Below are positions 1 to 8,289 of a stretch of 64,000 bases of DNA, one piece after another. The stretch spans positions 1 through 64,000 of the forward strand of contig PNOC01000006.1 of the NCBI GenBank assembly GCA_013824615.1, in the 5' to 3' direction. The DNA is from Thermodesulfovibrio sp. Its GTDB lineage: Bacteria > Nitrospirota > Thermodesulfovibrionia > Thermodesulfovibrionales > UBA6898. Positions within the stretch are counted from its first letter, which is position 1, and the number at the start of each line of letters is the position of its first letter. Both the position numbers and the translations under genes were made by a program. The notes under the pieces were generated by a model. It searched no databases. It had not been told where the DNA came from and worked only from the letters and a program-made list of their open reading frames with translations.

Positions 1-1145
1 CCGGTCAGGACTTCACGAGGCTCAAAATTATCCTCTCCCTTATCGACATAAATCACCTGTCGGACCCCGGTATCAATGACCGCCTCTTCCGGCACGACAA
101 GTCTTCTGCCAAGGCCCATACTGAAGGCGACATTCGTAAACATTTGGGGCTTTAGCAGGCCTCCCTTATTGGAAAGCGTCAATCTGACCTTGGCGGTTTT
201 GGTTTCAACGGAAAGGGCCGGGTATATATAATCAATCCTGGCTGAAAACTCTTTTCCGGGAAAATAGCTGAGGCTCACACTGGCGACCTGGCCTTCTTTA
301 ATAAACGGCAGGTCATACTCATAAACATCCGCAATCACCCAGACAGAAGAAAGGTCTGCTATGTCGAAAAGCTTTTCACCGGGCATGACTTTCATACCCT
401 GCAGGGCAGTTTTTTGAAGTATATATCCGCTTGCAGGACTGAAGATAACAAACGTCCGCACCGGTTTCCCCGAATCTTCGATGGTTTTTATCTGGGCCTC
501 GCTCAGGTCCCATAATCTCAATCTCTGCCTTGTGGCCTCAATGACAGACTCTGCGTCTTTGACAAGCAAACCGCTTATGTCGTTCCTCAGTCCTGCTCCA
601 CTTCCGGCCCCACGCTCGGATGGGGTCTGGCTATTGCGGGATATGCCTTCTTTCTTCCATTTTATGGCATTGATAAGCTCCTGCTGAGTCGCAAAGAGTT
701 CAGGGCTGTAGATATCAGCAAGGGGTTCACCCTTCTTCACCGGTCTTCCGGTAAAATTGACATACAGCTTTTCTATCCAGCCTTCAAATTTTGTATTGAC
801 CGTCGAAATCCTTCTTTCGTCATATTCAATGCGGCCTACGGTCCGAATGACTTTTGTCACAGGCTTCACCACAGCCTCGGTAGTCCTGACCCCGATCAGC
901 TTCTGACTGTCTGATGAAATCTCGACGGTTGGAGCCTCGGCCTGCGGCTGATCCGGAACTGCAGTCTTCGTTGCAGCATCGCCGCTCCCCGTTGTGTGGC
1001 CCTGATGTCCGGCAGCAGGCTGCGCCTGCTGAACTGCTGTCTCCGGGGCTACAGGCCTCTTTTTGTCGACCACCGTTTTCACAAAATAAAAGAGTGCCCC
1101 AGACGCGATGATCACAGCAACAACAAGCAGTATTTTTTTATTCAC
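1..1145 (-). CDS. RND efflux periplasmic adaptor (CusB/HlyD family), C-terminus cut by the window edge
   Basis: Membrane-fusion subunit that links an inner-membrane RND pump to the outer-membrane channel, probably for copper/silver or other cations. I read it from a GTG at 1145, whose GTGA overlaps the TGA of the TolC-like gene by four bases (translational coupling). It starts with a membrane anchor (about residues 4-20), then a Pro/Gln/Ala-rich linker with a His-containing GHQGH stretch, followed by HlyD-type barrel and hairpin sequence (GRIEYDERRISTV, then VKKGEPLADIYSPEL, then SPASGYILQK). About 381 codons are present; the C-terminal end and the RND pump gene must lie left of the window. 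Family assignment is firm; the metal specificity is inferred from the FixH-like and TolC-like neighbours. Confidence 0.85.
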   Translation of the reverse strand, partial: MNKKILLVVAVIIASGALFYFVKTVVDKKRPVAPETAVQQAQPAAGHQGHTTGSGDAATKTAVPDQPQAEAPTVEISSDSQKLIGVRTTEAVVKPVTKVIRTVGRIEYDERRISTVNTKFEGWIEKLYVNFTGRPVKKGEPLADIYSPELFATQQELINAIKWKKEGISRNSQTPSERGAGSGAGLRNDISGLLVKDAESVIEATRQRLRLWDLSEAQIKTIEDSGKPVRTFVIFSPASGYILQKTALQGMKVMPGEKLFDIADLSSVWVIADVYEYDLPFIKEGQVASVSLSYFPGKEFSARIDYIYPALSVETKTAKVRLTLSNKGGLLKPQMFTNVAFSMGLGRRLVVPEEAVIDTGVRQVIYVDKGEDNFEPREVLT

Positions 1146-2470
1146 GGTATCACTCCTTTGGATCCTGTCACTGTCGCAAGCCGTGCAATCGCCTTTTCGC
1201 GTTCAACAAACTGGCCCCAGTAAAGCGATTCAACATCAACAAGAGCCTTCAATCTGCTGATAACGGTTATCGCCTCCGTCTTGCCCGACGTATAACCGGC
1301 AAGGGCCGCATCAAAGTCCTGCCGGGTCTTTGGTATCAGACCGTCCCGGTAAAGGGACATCAGTCTTTCGGCTGATTTCATCATCGAATAATTGTCCCGT
1401 ACGGTGGAGGACAACATTGCTCTGATTGCCAGGACTTCATGCTCTGCCTCTGCCAATACAGCCTTTGCCTCTAAAACAGCCTGCCGTTGTTTCGTCTTAT
1501 AGAAGATGGGAAGGTTGACAGTTGTCGTGAGGCTCCACATATCCTCAAACTCACGCGTCCGCTTAAAGTAGCCGGCATTTATCGTAAAATCGGGATAGTA
1601 TTCCTTCTCGGCCATCCTGACCTTCACTGCTGCGGCAGCAACCATTTTTTCCTTCTCCAGCACAAAGGGAGACTGCATAATATGGTTGTTCAGGAGGTCC
1701 TCGAGGGTCTCAGGCAGCTCAGTCCCGGACTGATCAACGGGTCTGCCCAGAGCAGCAATCACATCCCTGCCGAGCACCAGATTGAGCATCGCCTCTGATG
1801 ACAGGATCTTCTGCTTCAGCATCTCTTCCTTCTCAAGGAGCATATATTTTTCGGTCTGGGCCATCAGGACTTCCTGCTGCAGGCCCATCCCGGAAGAGTA
1901 CCTGGCGAGCGCCGCATCCTCGATGCGGAAAAAAAGTAATTTTCTGTCCTGTATGAGGTCAATATTCTTATAGTTCAAAAAAAGATCGAAATAGAGTTCT
2001 TTAACTTTCTCTGCTGTCTTCAGTTTCAGCCCCTGATAAGCTGCCCCAAGTCCCTCGGCCTCCTTCGAGGCCATCTGTCCTTTTAATGAGCGTTTTCCGG
2101 GATACGGAAACATCTGAGATCCGGAAAACATCCACTGGGCCCCCTGCATCTCTCCATACGTATATCGTTTCCACCCTTCGTTCTGATATCCGAACATAAA
2201 CATGGGATCAGGCAGGCTCATGGCCTGAGGTATCTTATACCCTGCAACAGCAAGCCTCGCCTCTGCGGCAATTATTTCATGATTGTTCTTCAGAGCCTCA
2301 TCGATCAAGTGATCAAGGACTAATGCGGGACGTAATTCTCCTGCAGCTCCTGCCGGCCAGGCAAGCGCCGGAGTCAGCGCAATAAACAGCACAATAAGAA
2401 CAGCGAAAGGCCTGGCGCCATGCCAGGCACTTCCGCTGTTTCCTGAAAATAATCTCTTACTTGGCATCAA
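1142..2470 (-). CDS. TolC-family outer-membrane efflux protein (CusC-like)
   Basis: Outer-membrane channel of the tripartite efflux system. It is 442 residues with an N-terminal signal peptide (hydrophobic about 20-40, ending near ALAWPAGA), then two repeats of long amphipathic helices typical of outer-membrane efflux proteins (LDHLIDEALKNNHEIIAAEARLAVA at the start of repeat one, LNLVLGRD at its end). The start overlaps the end of the FixH-like gene by 14 bases and the stop overlaps the adaptor GTG, so the three genes form one operon. A start at the second Met (2467) is equally possible. The Met-rich segment around 75-110 (MSLPDPMFMFGYQNEG) is compatible with a copper-type substrate, but similar Met-rich stretches occur in other CusC-like proteins. 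Confidence 0.87.
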   Translation of the reverse strand: MMPSKRLFSGNSGSAWHGARPFAVLIVLFIALTPALAWPAGAAGELRPALVLDHLIDEALKNNHEIIAAEARLAVAGYKIPQAMSLPDPMFMFGYQNEGWKRYTYGEMQGAQWMFSGSQMFPYPGKRSLKGQMASKEAEGLGAAYQGLKLKTAEKVKELYFDLFLNYKNIDLIQDRKLLFFRIEDAALARYSSGMGLQQEVLMAQTEKYMLLEKEEMLKQKILSSEAMLNLVLGRDVIAALGRPVDQSGTELPETLEDLLNNHIMQSPFVLEKEKMVAAAAVKVRMAEKEYYPDFTINAGYFKRTREFEDMWSLTTTVNLPIFYKTKQRQAVLEAKAVLAEAEHEVLAIRAMLSSTVRDNYSMMKSAERLMSLYRDGLIPKTRQDFDAALAGYTSGKTEAITVISRLKALVDVESLYWGQFVEREKAIARLATVTGSKGVIP

Positions 2471-2858
2471 CCGTAAATTTCATCGAGGTAGTCTTCCCTG
2501 ACCGGGAAATCTTCACGACAATATTCCAGGGACCTGACATGGACAGATTCATCTTTGCCCTGTACCCAGACCCCTTCAGCTCGGCCTCGGTCTTGTAGTC
2601 CATGGCCGGCATGCCCGGCATTGCTGACATGCCATAAGCTACCATAATCTTTGCATCAGTAACACTCTTGCCTGCAGCATCCCTGATATCAATATTTACA
2701 TTGTTGTCGCCCACCACCGGAGGGTTCCTGTCAATGCTCACCGCAACGTCATATTCACCGGCCTTCTTCTTAACTTCGTAGTCCTTTGCCGAAGCAATGC
2801 CAGTTCCCATGCATACAATAAGCATCAGGGTCATGCCGAAAATAACCAGTTGTTTCAT
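2457..2858 (-). CDS. FixH/YtkA-like secreted small protein
   Basis: Protein of 133 residues with a clear signal peptide (1-24, ending IASA) and a single beta-sandwich domain resembling the FixH/YtkA-like family. Visible motifs are IDRNPPVVGDNNVNIDIRDA, then VTDAKIMVAYGMSAMPGMPAM and a C-terminal strand GPWNIVVKISRSGK. Such proteins often precede CusCBA-type operons and are thought to sit in the periplasm; the Met-rich centre (MSAMPGMPAM) suggests copper handling, which is inference. It is the first gene of the efflux operon. An AT-rich upstream region with several TATAAT-like boxes (2873-2892) is a plausible promoter. A good Shine-Dalgarno (AAGGAGA) precedes the ATG. Confidence 0.78.
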   Translation of the reverse strand: MKQLVIFGMTLMLIVCMGTGIASAKDYEVKKKAGEYDVAVSIDRNPPVVGDNNVNIDIRDAAGKSVTDAKIMVAYGMSAMPGMPAMDYKTEAELKGSGYRAKMNLSMSGPWNIVVKISRSGKTTSMKFTVDAK

Positions 2859-3086
2859 TTCAAATCTCCTTGATATTATAATTATAGTATACCGCCGAAA
2901 CAGACAGGGATTATCTCCCTGCGTTTGCTCTTTTCTCTGTTTCTCACCTCCCTGTCATAATATCACGTTTACGTTATTACGTTAATAAATAGTTATGAAG
3001 AAAATTTGAACTGCCTGTTTGCGTGCGTTTCTTGACTAATTTTAGTTTGCTCTGATATGTTAAAAGAATTCAGAAAAGGAGATCTT

Positions 3087-3737
3087 ATGGCAACGTTAAA
3101 ACGAACAGTAAAGACCTCTAAAAATAAAAACTCAAAGCCTGCGGCGGCCTCGAAAAAGACCGTAAAGAAGCCGGCTGCAAAAAAAATAGAAAAACCAGGC
3201 AAGAAGGCTCCAGTCAAGGCAGCAACGACTGCCCCGGTTAAGTCGAACAAGAAATCCGCAATAAAATCTGCTACACCAAAGACATCGGGGAAGAAAACAG
3301 TATCCTCAAGGCCGGTTGCAGCACCACGGAGTCCGGAAAAACAGAGTCCGGCAAAACCGAACAAGAAACTTTCCGGGCGCGAAGAGCAGCTGCATAATAT
3401 CAAAATGCACCTGGTAAGGCAGCGGACAGCCCTTCTCAGCGGCGCGGAGCAGGCCCTGAATGAACAGCTTCCCGGCCAGACGATATTCCCTGATCTTGGC
3501 GATCAGGCGACTGCCGAAACCGACAGGAATTTCATGCTGAGACTCCGGGGCAGAGAGCAGCGTCTGCTGAATAAAATTAATGAAGCGATCGAACGAATCG
3601 ACAGCGGGGTCTTCGGCATCTGTGATGACTGCGGAAATGAGATCGATATCAAGAGACTTGAGGTCCGGCCGGTCACTACCATGTGCATCGAATGCAAGAC
3701 TCTGCAGGAAGAAGAAGAAAAGCTCAGGGAAAACTGA
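3087..3737 (+). CDS. TraR/DksA-type zinc-finger protein with histone-H1-like N-terminal tail
   Basis: Protein of 216 residues from the ATG at 3087, chosen because AAAAGGAGATCTT lies directly upstream; the in-frame ATG at 3057 lacks a ribosome site. Residues 1 to about 105 are almost only Lys, Ala, Pro, Ser and Thr (KKPAAKK, KKAPVKAATTAPVK), like eukaryotic H1 tails. The C-terminal half is a DksA/TraR fold: a coiled-coil hairpin with REEQLHNIKMHLVRQR and a four-Cys zinc finger at 179-203 (CDDCGNEID, then CIEC). DksA proteins act in the RNA polymerase secondary channel with ppGpp; the basic tail could bind DNA or RNA. The acidic tip typical of DksA is not obvious, so the polymerase role is uncertain. 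Confidence 0.8.
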   Translation: MATLKRTVKTSKNKNSKPAAASKKTVKKPAAKKIEKPGKKAPVKAATTAPVKSNKKSAIKSATPKTSGKKTVSSRPVAAPRSPEKQSPAKPNKKLSGREEQLHNIKMHLVRQRTALLSGAEQALNEQLPGQTIFPDLGDQATAETDRNFMLRLRGREQRLLNKINEAIERIDSGVFGICDDCGNEIDIKRLEVRPVTTMCIECKTLQEEEEKLREN

Positions 3738-3766
3738 GTCTATTTGTATAAACTCTTTTTTTTGTT

Positions 3767-3845
3767 CGTTATTCCCGAAATCCTTAATCGGGAATCCAGT
3801 GGTTTCAATATGTTCTGGATCCCCGGGTCAAGCCCGAGGATGACA
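3767..3845. repeat. Palindromic intergenic repeat (two-hairpin element)
   Basis: The segment begins CGTTATTCCCGA and ends GAGGATGACAA. It holds two hairpins: ATTCCCGA pairs with TCGGGAAT, and the CTGGATCCCCGGG half pairs with the GCCCGAGGATG half. GAATCCAG and CTGGATCC also form a pair across the centre. This matches the general form of small palindromic repeats whose ends read 'attcccg...gaatccag' in many bacterial genomes. It lies between convergent genes, where such elements collect. I saw no second copy in this window. Confidence 0.5.
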
Positions 3846-3867
3846 ACTCTTACTTTATACACAGACA

Positions 3868-5412
3868 CTATTTAGTGTTTGATAGCTGTCTTATCGCCAG
3901 GACTGTCTGATCGCGCAGTATCCTCAGGTAATTGAAGTATTCTTTTGAAATGTCCCCGAAGCCCTGTTGCTGTCCTTCCAGGCAGAAAAGACCAATATTT
4001 TTTTTGTTTATGCTGATCGGCAACAGAATTATATATACGGCAGCTGGGACAGCGTCTCTGTAACACGCAGGAATAAAGCGCCTTATTTCCGGGGAATGAC
4101 TATCCTTGATGATAAGGTCGCTGTCCTGTGCAATGGCAAGATTGAAAATATCCTTTGATGTGCCGACAGCAAAAACAAGCAGCTTTTTTATCTTCTCAAT
4201 ATCAGCCCCAAAGCCCAGCCGCACCTCAAGAAGTGGTCTCCCGGGATTCCGGACAAAAAAGAGTGCCCTTGTAATTCTGACGTTTTTCATCCCCCGGTAC
4301 ATGGTTTCAAGGGCAATCTGAATAATGTCATTCAGTGAATAGGGCTGCAGCATTGAATTGTTGATATCCTGGATCCCCCGCGAAAAAATGGATTCCGGAT
4401 TTTCCTCGTTGCCGTCCTGCTGAAAAAGAGTATCAATGGTCTTCAGGGCATCCGTCTTGAACTCAAGGACGTCTTCATCGGTCCGTGGGGAGGCCTGCGT
4501 TTCTGACAAATCCTCAAGGTTTCTGCAGAACCGCGATTTATTGACATCAAGGTTAAGGCTGCCGGCCAGGTCACTCAGACTCTCAGCCGAGGTTTTCAGC
4601 ATATCACCGAGAGAGTCTTTCACCTTCAGGTGCGTCTTACCGGAGCCCAACAGCTGTTTAATCTTCGCCGTCTTTTCCTCCCTGCCCATATCTGCGGCAA
4701 GAGCATTCGACACGTCATTGGAGAGGGTCGCCACCAAACTGAGTTTTTCATGCAGACCGGCACCGGCCACCCCCAGCTCATCACAGTGTGTATTACGCAT
4801 GCTTTGAACAATTGCCTGAGGATAATTCCATTCAGCAGCGATGGTCGTCCCGATCTCTTCGAAAGAGATTTCCAGAATCGAAACTGCCGCCTGTTCTTCA
4901 GTCACCCCCTGCTGTATGCTGAGCTCTTTGATTTCAGCTATCGTTTCCGGCATCGAATACGCAACGAGTATCTTGCCGAGCGGGTGCAGAAGGGCACAGA
5001 TAAAAGCCTCTTCCTCCTCTACAAAATTAAGGTCGCGCACGAGCTTCTGGGCAATGATGCCGCTCCACAATGCCTGCACAATGACATCGACAACCGTTGC
5101 ATAGGCACTGTTTTTCTTAAGGTTATCGAAGAGCATCAGGGTCAGGGCAATGTTCTTGACATGTTCGATCCCCATGAGGAATATGGCACGTGACACGGTG
5201 GTGACCTCACCGGACTGTGAATAGTGTACGCTGTTGACGACCTTCAGCAGTTTGGTAGTCAGCGAGTAGTCCTTCAGAATTATGTTCGTCAGCTCAGAAA
5301 TCGTGGAGTCTTCGACGGTCTTCAGCTTGTTGATGAGATCTATGGTATCCGCCATAGTAGGCAGGTCGCTTATGCGGCGAATCTTCAGCAGTACATCATT
5401 TTTACGGCTCAC
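3868..5412 (-). CDS. HDOD-domain signalling protein with C-terminal GAF domain
   Basis: Cytoplasmic regulatory protein of 514 residues. The N-terminal part (about 8-210) is an HDOD domain: IRRISDLPTMADTIDLINKL, ILKDYSLTTKLLKVVNSVHY and a degenerate HD site (CALLHPLGKILVAY). The middle is a variable linker and about 340-510 is a GAF-like domain (NDIIQIALETMYRGMKNVRITRALFF). HDOD proteins lack the catalytic residues of true HD phosphohydrolases and act as signalling scaffolds in motility, quorum or c-di-GMP networks. It stands alone between the DksA-like gene and the PAS gene, so no partner can be named. Confidence 0.82.
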   Translation of the reverse strand: MSRKNDVLLKIRRISDLPTMADTIDLINKLKTVEDSTISELTNIILKDYSLTTKLLKVVNSVHYSQSGEVTTVSRAIFLMGIEHVKNIALTLMLFDNLKKNSAYATVVDVIVQALWSGIIAQKLVRDLNFVEEEEAFICALLHPLGKILVAYSMPETIAEIKELSIQQGVTEEQAAVSILEISFEEIGTTIAAEWNYPQAIVQSMRNTHCDELGVAGAGLHEKLSLVATLSNDVSNALAADMGREEKTAKIKQLLGSGKTHLKVKDSLGDMLKTSAESLSDLAGSLNLDVNKSRFCRNLEDLSETQASPRTDEDVLEFKTDALKTIDTLFQQDGNEENPESIFSRGIQDINNSMLQPYSLNDIIQIALETMYRGMKNVRITRALFFVRNPGRPLLEVRLGFGADIEKIKKLLVFAVGTSKDIFNLAIAQDSDLIIKDSHSPEIRRFIPACYRDAVPAAVYIILLPISINKKNIGLFCLEGQQQGFGDISKEYFNYLRILRDQTVLAIRQLSNTK

Positions 5413-5470
5413 GGTGTATTTTATCCGCCTGGCGCTCTAAAAATCATGAAACCGAAGGGAGGCCCCTTCT

Positions 5471-6223
5471 CTATTGCTCCGGGCACCCTTCACCAGCCCC
5501 ATCACCTTTAGCAGCCAGGCTCCGGGCATAGTACTCCGGATACAGTTTTTTTGCGCAGTCGGGGCAGAGCCCGTGGCTCACTTCTGCGTTGGAGTGCTGA
5601 TGCAGATACAGCTCAATCTGGGTCCAGTATCCCGTATCTTCTCGAACATTCTTGCAGTTGGCACAGATCGGAAGCAACCCGCTCAAGAGCTTAACCTTTG
5701 CCAGGGCAGCCTGAAGCTCGGCAATCAGAGTTTCCCGTTCCGATTCCACCTGTTTCCTGGCAGTAATGTCCCGGATCAGTCCGTTATATGACAGCAAAGA
5801 ACCGCGCTGGTCGAACTGAAGCACCGGCGTATTGCTGACCCAGCGGACCTCGCCATCCTTCTTCCGGATGCGGTGCTCGATAGGACCAGGGTCCTCTCCG
5901 GCCAGGATTCTACCCGCCTGCTGAAGGACCATGCTCCGGTCCGCTTCAAGAACCATCCAGTACCAGAGCTGGGGATCCACAGAAAACTCATCCGCAGTAT
6001 AACCGGTTACCGCGACACAAGCTGCTCCGTGTTCCGTATGCACCGGCCGTCCCTGATCCACGGTTACCGTAAAAATATAATCCGTGACCGCCAGAGTAAT
6101 CCGCCGATACCGCTCTTCACTCTCCTGAAGTGCATGCCGCAGTTGCCTGCATTCCTCCTCCAGGGCGAGATTGCAGAAGCGCAGACGCTCAACATCACTG
6201 TTCAGGCGGTTTTCCACGGTCAC
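5471..6223 (-). CDS. PAS-domain signalling protein with C-terminal Cys-pair motif
   Basis: Protein of 250 residues. A short coiled coil (10-38) is followed by a PAS domain (about 35-160; SEERYRRITLAVTDYIF, GPIEHRIRKKDGEVRWVSNTPV, LIRDITARKQVE) and a second coil. The tail has two Cys pairs (CANC at 187-190, CPDC at 220-223) around GYWTQIELYLHQHS. This tail recurs at the C-terminus of many PAS proteins of anaerobes and is usually read as an output or zinc-binding adaptor of unknown function. No kinase, GGDEF or HTH domain is present. The ATG overlaps the recO stop (ATGA), placing it as last gene of the aspC-era-bfn-recO operon. Confidence 0.82.
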   Translation of the reverse strand: MTVENRLNSDVERLRFCNLALEEECRQLRHALQESEERYRRITLAVTDYIFTVTVDQGRPVHTEHGAACVAVTGYTADEFSVDPQLWYWMVLEADRSMVLQQAGRILAGEDPGPIEHRIRKKDGEVRWVSNTPVLQFDQRGSLLSYNGLIRDITARKQVESERETLIAELQAALAKVKLLSGLLPICANCKNVREDTGYWTQIELYLHQHSNAEVSHGLCPDCAKKLYPEYYARSLAAKGDGAGEGCPEQ

Positions 6224-6948
6224 AGGATCCTGAAGGCCGCAGTCCGCGGATTCCGATCAGTCACCTGCCTTACATGCTCGTCAATCAGACGTGACAATTC
6301 AAGCAGCTGCCGCTCAGAAGGCCTGATCCGGGCGATCTTCGAGCTGGTCCACTCCATCAGGTTCGTAAAAAGGCTGATAGCTCCATACGAAAGCAGAAAG
6401 GAGCCTCCGCTGCCGGCTGAACAACGCTCGCAGAGGACGGTCCCGTGAGACAGATAAAAGGCCGCTCCAACACCTCCACAACGGCCGCAGCCGTCAATCT
6501 TTGGCAGATATCCGGCGATTTTCAGAAGCCTGATTTTATAAAAGAGGATAAGCAGCTGGTTCCCACATTCATGCTCAAGCGACTGCAGCAGCGCCATAAG
6601 AAGACGGTACGCATTCCGGCTGGTGTCACGTTCAGGCAGGAGATGCAGAATGAGCTCAATGACCTCGCAGGCACGAAGAAAACCATGCAGGCTGGACCTG
6701 ACCGCATCAAAGGAATGAATAATGTCCGACTGCGTAAGCCGGGGGAGCGCAGCATCCTCCTTTCCCCAGAATGCAATTCGGGAACAGGTCAGCGGCTCCA
6801 GACTGCTGCCAAATCTGCTTTTGATCTTGCGGGGACTTTTTGCAAAGGTCTTGACAATGCCGTGATCAGACGTCAGATAGGTAACAATGAGATCAGCTTC
6901 TCCAAAAGTACTCGTTCTTAGAACAATGCCCTCTGTGCGCTGGAGCAT
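6220..6948 (-). CDS. recO: DNA repair protein RecO
   Basis: RecO promotes RecA loading on SSB-coated single-stranded DNA in the RecFOR pathway. I use the ATG at 6948, which overlaps the stop of the upstream gene as TAATG; this gives 242 residues, normal for RecO, with the family start MLQRTEGIVLRTSTFGEADL (OB fold). The C-terminal helical domain contains a four-Cys zinc site at residues 154-176 (CGRC, then CERC). A longer reading from 6993 would run into the coding sequence of the upstream gene and lacks a ribosome site. Translational coupling on both sides shows it is co-expressed with era and the bifunctional nuclease gene. Confidence 0.93.
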   Translation of the reverse strand: MLQRTEGIVLRTSTFGEADLIVTYLTSDHGIVKTFAKSPRKIKSRFGSSLEPLTCSRIAFWGKEDAALPRLTQSDIIHSFDAVRSSLHGFLRACEVIELILHLLPERDTSRNAYRLLMALLQSLEHECGNQLLILFYKIRLLKIAGYLPKIDGCGRCGGVGAAFYLSHGTVLCERCSAGSGGSFLLSYGAISLFTNLMEWTSSKIARIRPSERQLLELSRLIDEHVRQVTDRNPRTAAFRIL

Positions 6949-7400
6949 TACATAATGTTGCCGAAGTCCTCTGGCTTGAGGTTCTTCAGCCACTCATCGA
7001 GTTCGTCGGCGGTGCGTGCCCCCATAACGCTTTCCTCAACATATATCGGCACCTGGCTCCGGAGGGCTACCGCCACTGCATCGCTCGGCCGGGAATCAAT
7101 CAGCGTCTCTTTTTTTCCATCACTGAGGTGAATAAGTGCGTAATAAGTGTTGTCGATAATTTCGGTAATCACAATCTTCGTTATCCGCATACCAAGTCCG
7201 TCAACGATATTCTTGACAAGGTCATGCGTCAGCGGCCGGGGCGTAGCAACTTTGCCGAGAGCAAGGGCAATAGAATCCGCCTCAGGCTTCCCGATCCATA
7301 TCGGCAGCGTACCCGCTACGTCAACCGCTTTCAGCAGCAGGATATACATGTTCGACCGGGGATCAAACAGCAGACCCTCGACCTTCATCTCAGCCAGCAT
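6948..7400 (-). CDS. Bifunctional nuclease (BFN/DUF151) family protein
   Basis: Protein of 150 residues with the whole DUF151 domain: MKVEGLLFDPRSNMYILLLK, then PIWIGKPEADSIALALGKV and the signature LIDSRPSDAVAVALRSQVPI. The family is named after a plant protein with DNase and RNase activity, and the Thermotoga structure is known; its bacterial role is not settled. The UVR domain found in some relatives is absent. Its ATG overlaps the era stop by one base (TGATG) and its stop overlaps the recO start (TAATG), suggesting a shared DNA/RNA maintenance role. Confidence 0.88.
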   Translation of the reverse strand: MLAEMKVEGLLFDPRSNMYILLLKAVDVAGTLPIWIGKPEADSIALALGKVATPRPLTHDLVKNIVDGLGMRITKIVITEIIDNTYYALIHLSDGKKETLIDSRPSDAVAVALRSQVPIYVEESVMGARTADELDEWLKNLKPEDFGNIM

Positions 7401-8287
7401 CAGGGATACCCCAATTCCTGCAGGGCACGGTTATCATCGCGCCACCCGCTGCGGACCTTGACCCAGAGCTGGAGAAAGACCTTTGTGCCGAGCAGTTGTT
7501 CGATATCATGCCGTGCATTTGTTCCGATCATCTTGAGCAAAGCTCCGTTTTTTCCTATTATAATACCTTTCTGCCCTTCCCTTTCAACATAAATATTGGC
7601 ACTGATAGCAACCAGACCGTCTTTCCGTTCCTGCCACTGCAGCACCTCGACCGCAACAGAATGGGGTATCTCCTCGGAGGTCTTCAGCATGATCTTCTCC
7701 CGGATGATCTCGGTCGCCATGAACCGCTCCATCTGATCGGTCAGCATATCCTCCGGATAATATTGGGGGCCAGGGGGCAATGTCTCCTTGATTTTTTCGA
7801 TAACCGCATCAACGCCCTCCCCGCTCTGCGCTGATATTGGAAGGATCTCCCGGAAAGCAAACAGCCTGCTGTAGGTTTCTATAAGCGGCAGCAATTCATT
7901 CTTCTTTATGCTGTCAATCTTGTTAATGAGCAGAAAAACCGGACTGCCGGAATTCTTGAGCAGTGCAAGAATTTCCTTGTCCTTGGCAACAGCCTGCCCG
8001 GGATCGATCATGAAAAGAACCAGATCAATCTCCTTCAGCACATCCTGGGCCGCCTTTACCATCCGTCTGCCCAGAAGATGCTTCGGGTCATGAATACCAG
8101 GCGTATCAATAAAGACGATCTGGGCATCAGGCAGCGTCCGAATGCCGACCAGTCTGTTCCTGGTCGTCTGGGGCCGCTCGGTCACAATAGCAATCTTCTG
8201 ACCGAGGATATTGTTTAGCAGAGTTGACTTACCGACATTGGGCCTGCCGATAATCGAGACATACCCCGAACGGAATGCATCATCCAT
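7400..8287 (-). CDS. era: GTPase Era
   Basis: Ribosome-assembly GTPase that binds the 3' end of 16S rRNA. It has 295 residues, the usual length. The G domain shows G1 GRPNVGKST (14-22), G3 DTPGIH and G4 NKID; the C-terminal KH domain carries GIIIGKNGALLKMIGTNAR. It starts two bases after the aspC stop and its own stop overlaps the next start, so it is inside the aspC-era-bfn-recO-PAS operon. Nothing is missing from the motifs. Confidence 0.97.
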   Translation of the reverse strand: MDDAFRSGYVSIIGRPNVGKSTLLNNILGQKIAIVTERPQTTRNRLVGIRTLPDAQIVFIDTPGIHDPKHLLGRRMVKAAQDVLKEIDLVLFMIDPGQAVAKDKEILALLKNSGSPVFLLINKIDSIKKNELLPLIETYSRLFAFREILPISAQSGEGVDAVIEKIKETLPPGPQYYPEDMLTDQMERFMATEIIREKIMLKTSEEIPHSVAVEVLQWQERKDGLVAISANIYVEREGQKGIIIGKNGALLKMIGTNARHDIEQLLGTKVFLQLWVKVRSGWRDDNRALQELGYP

Positions 8288-8289
8288 AA

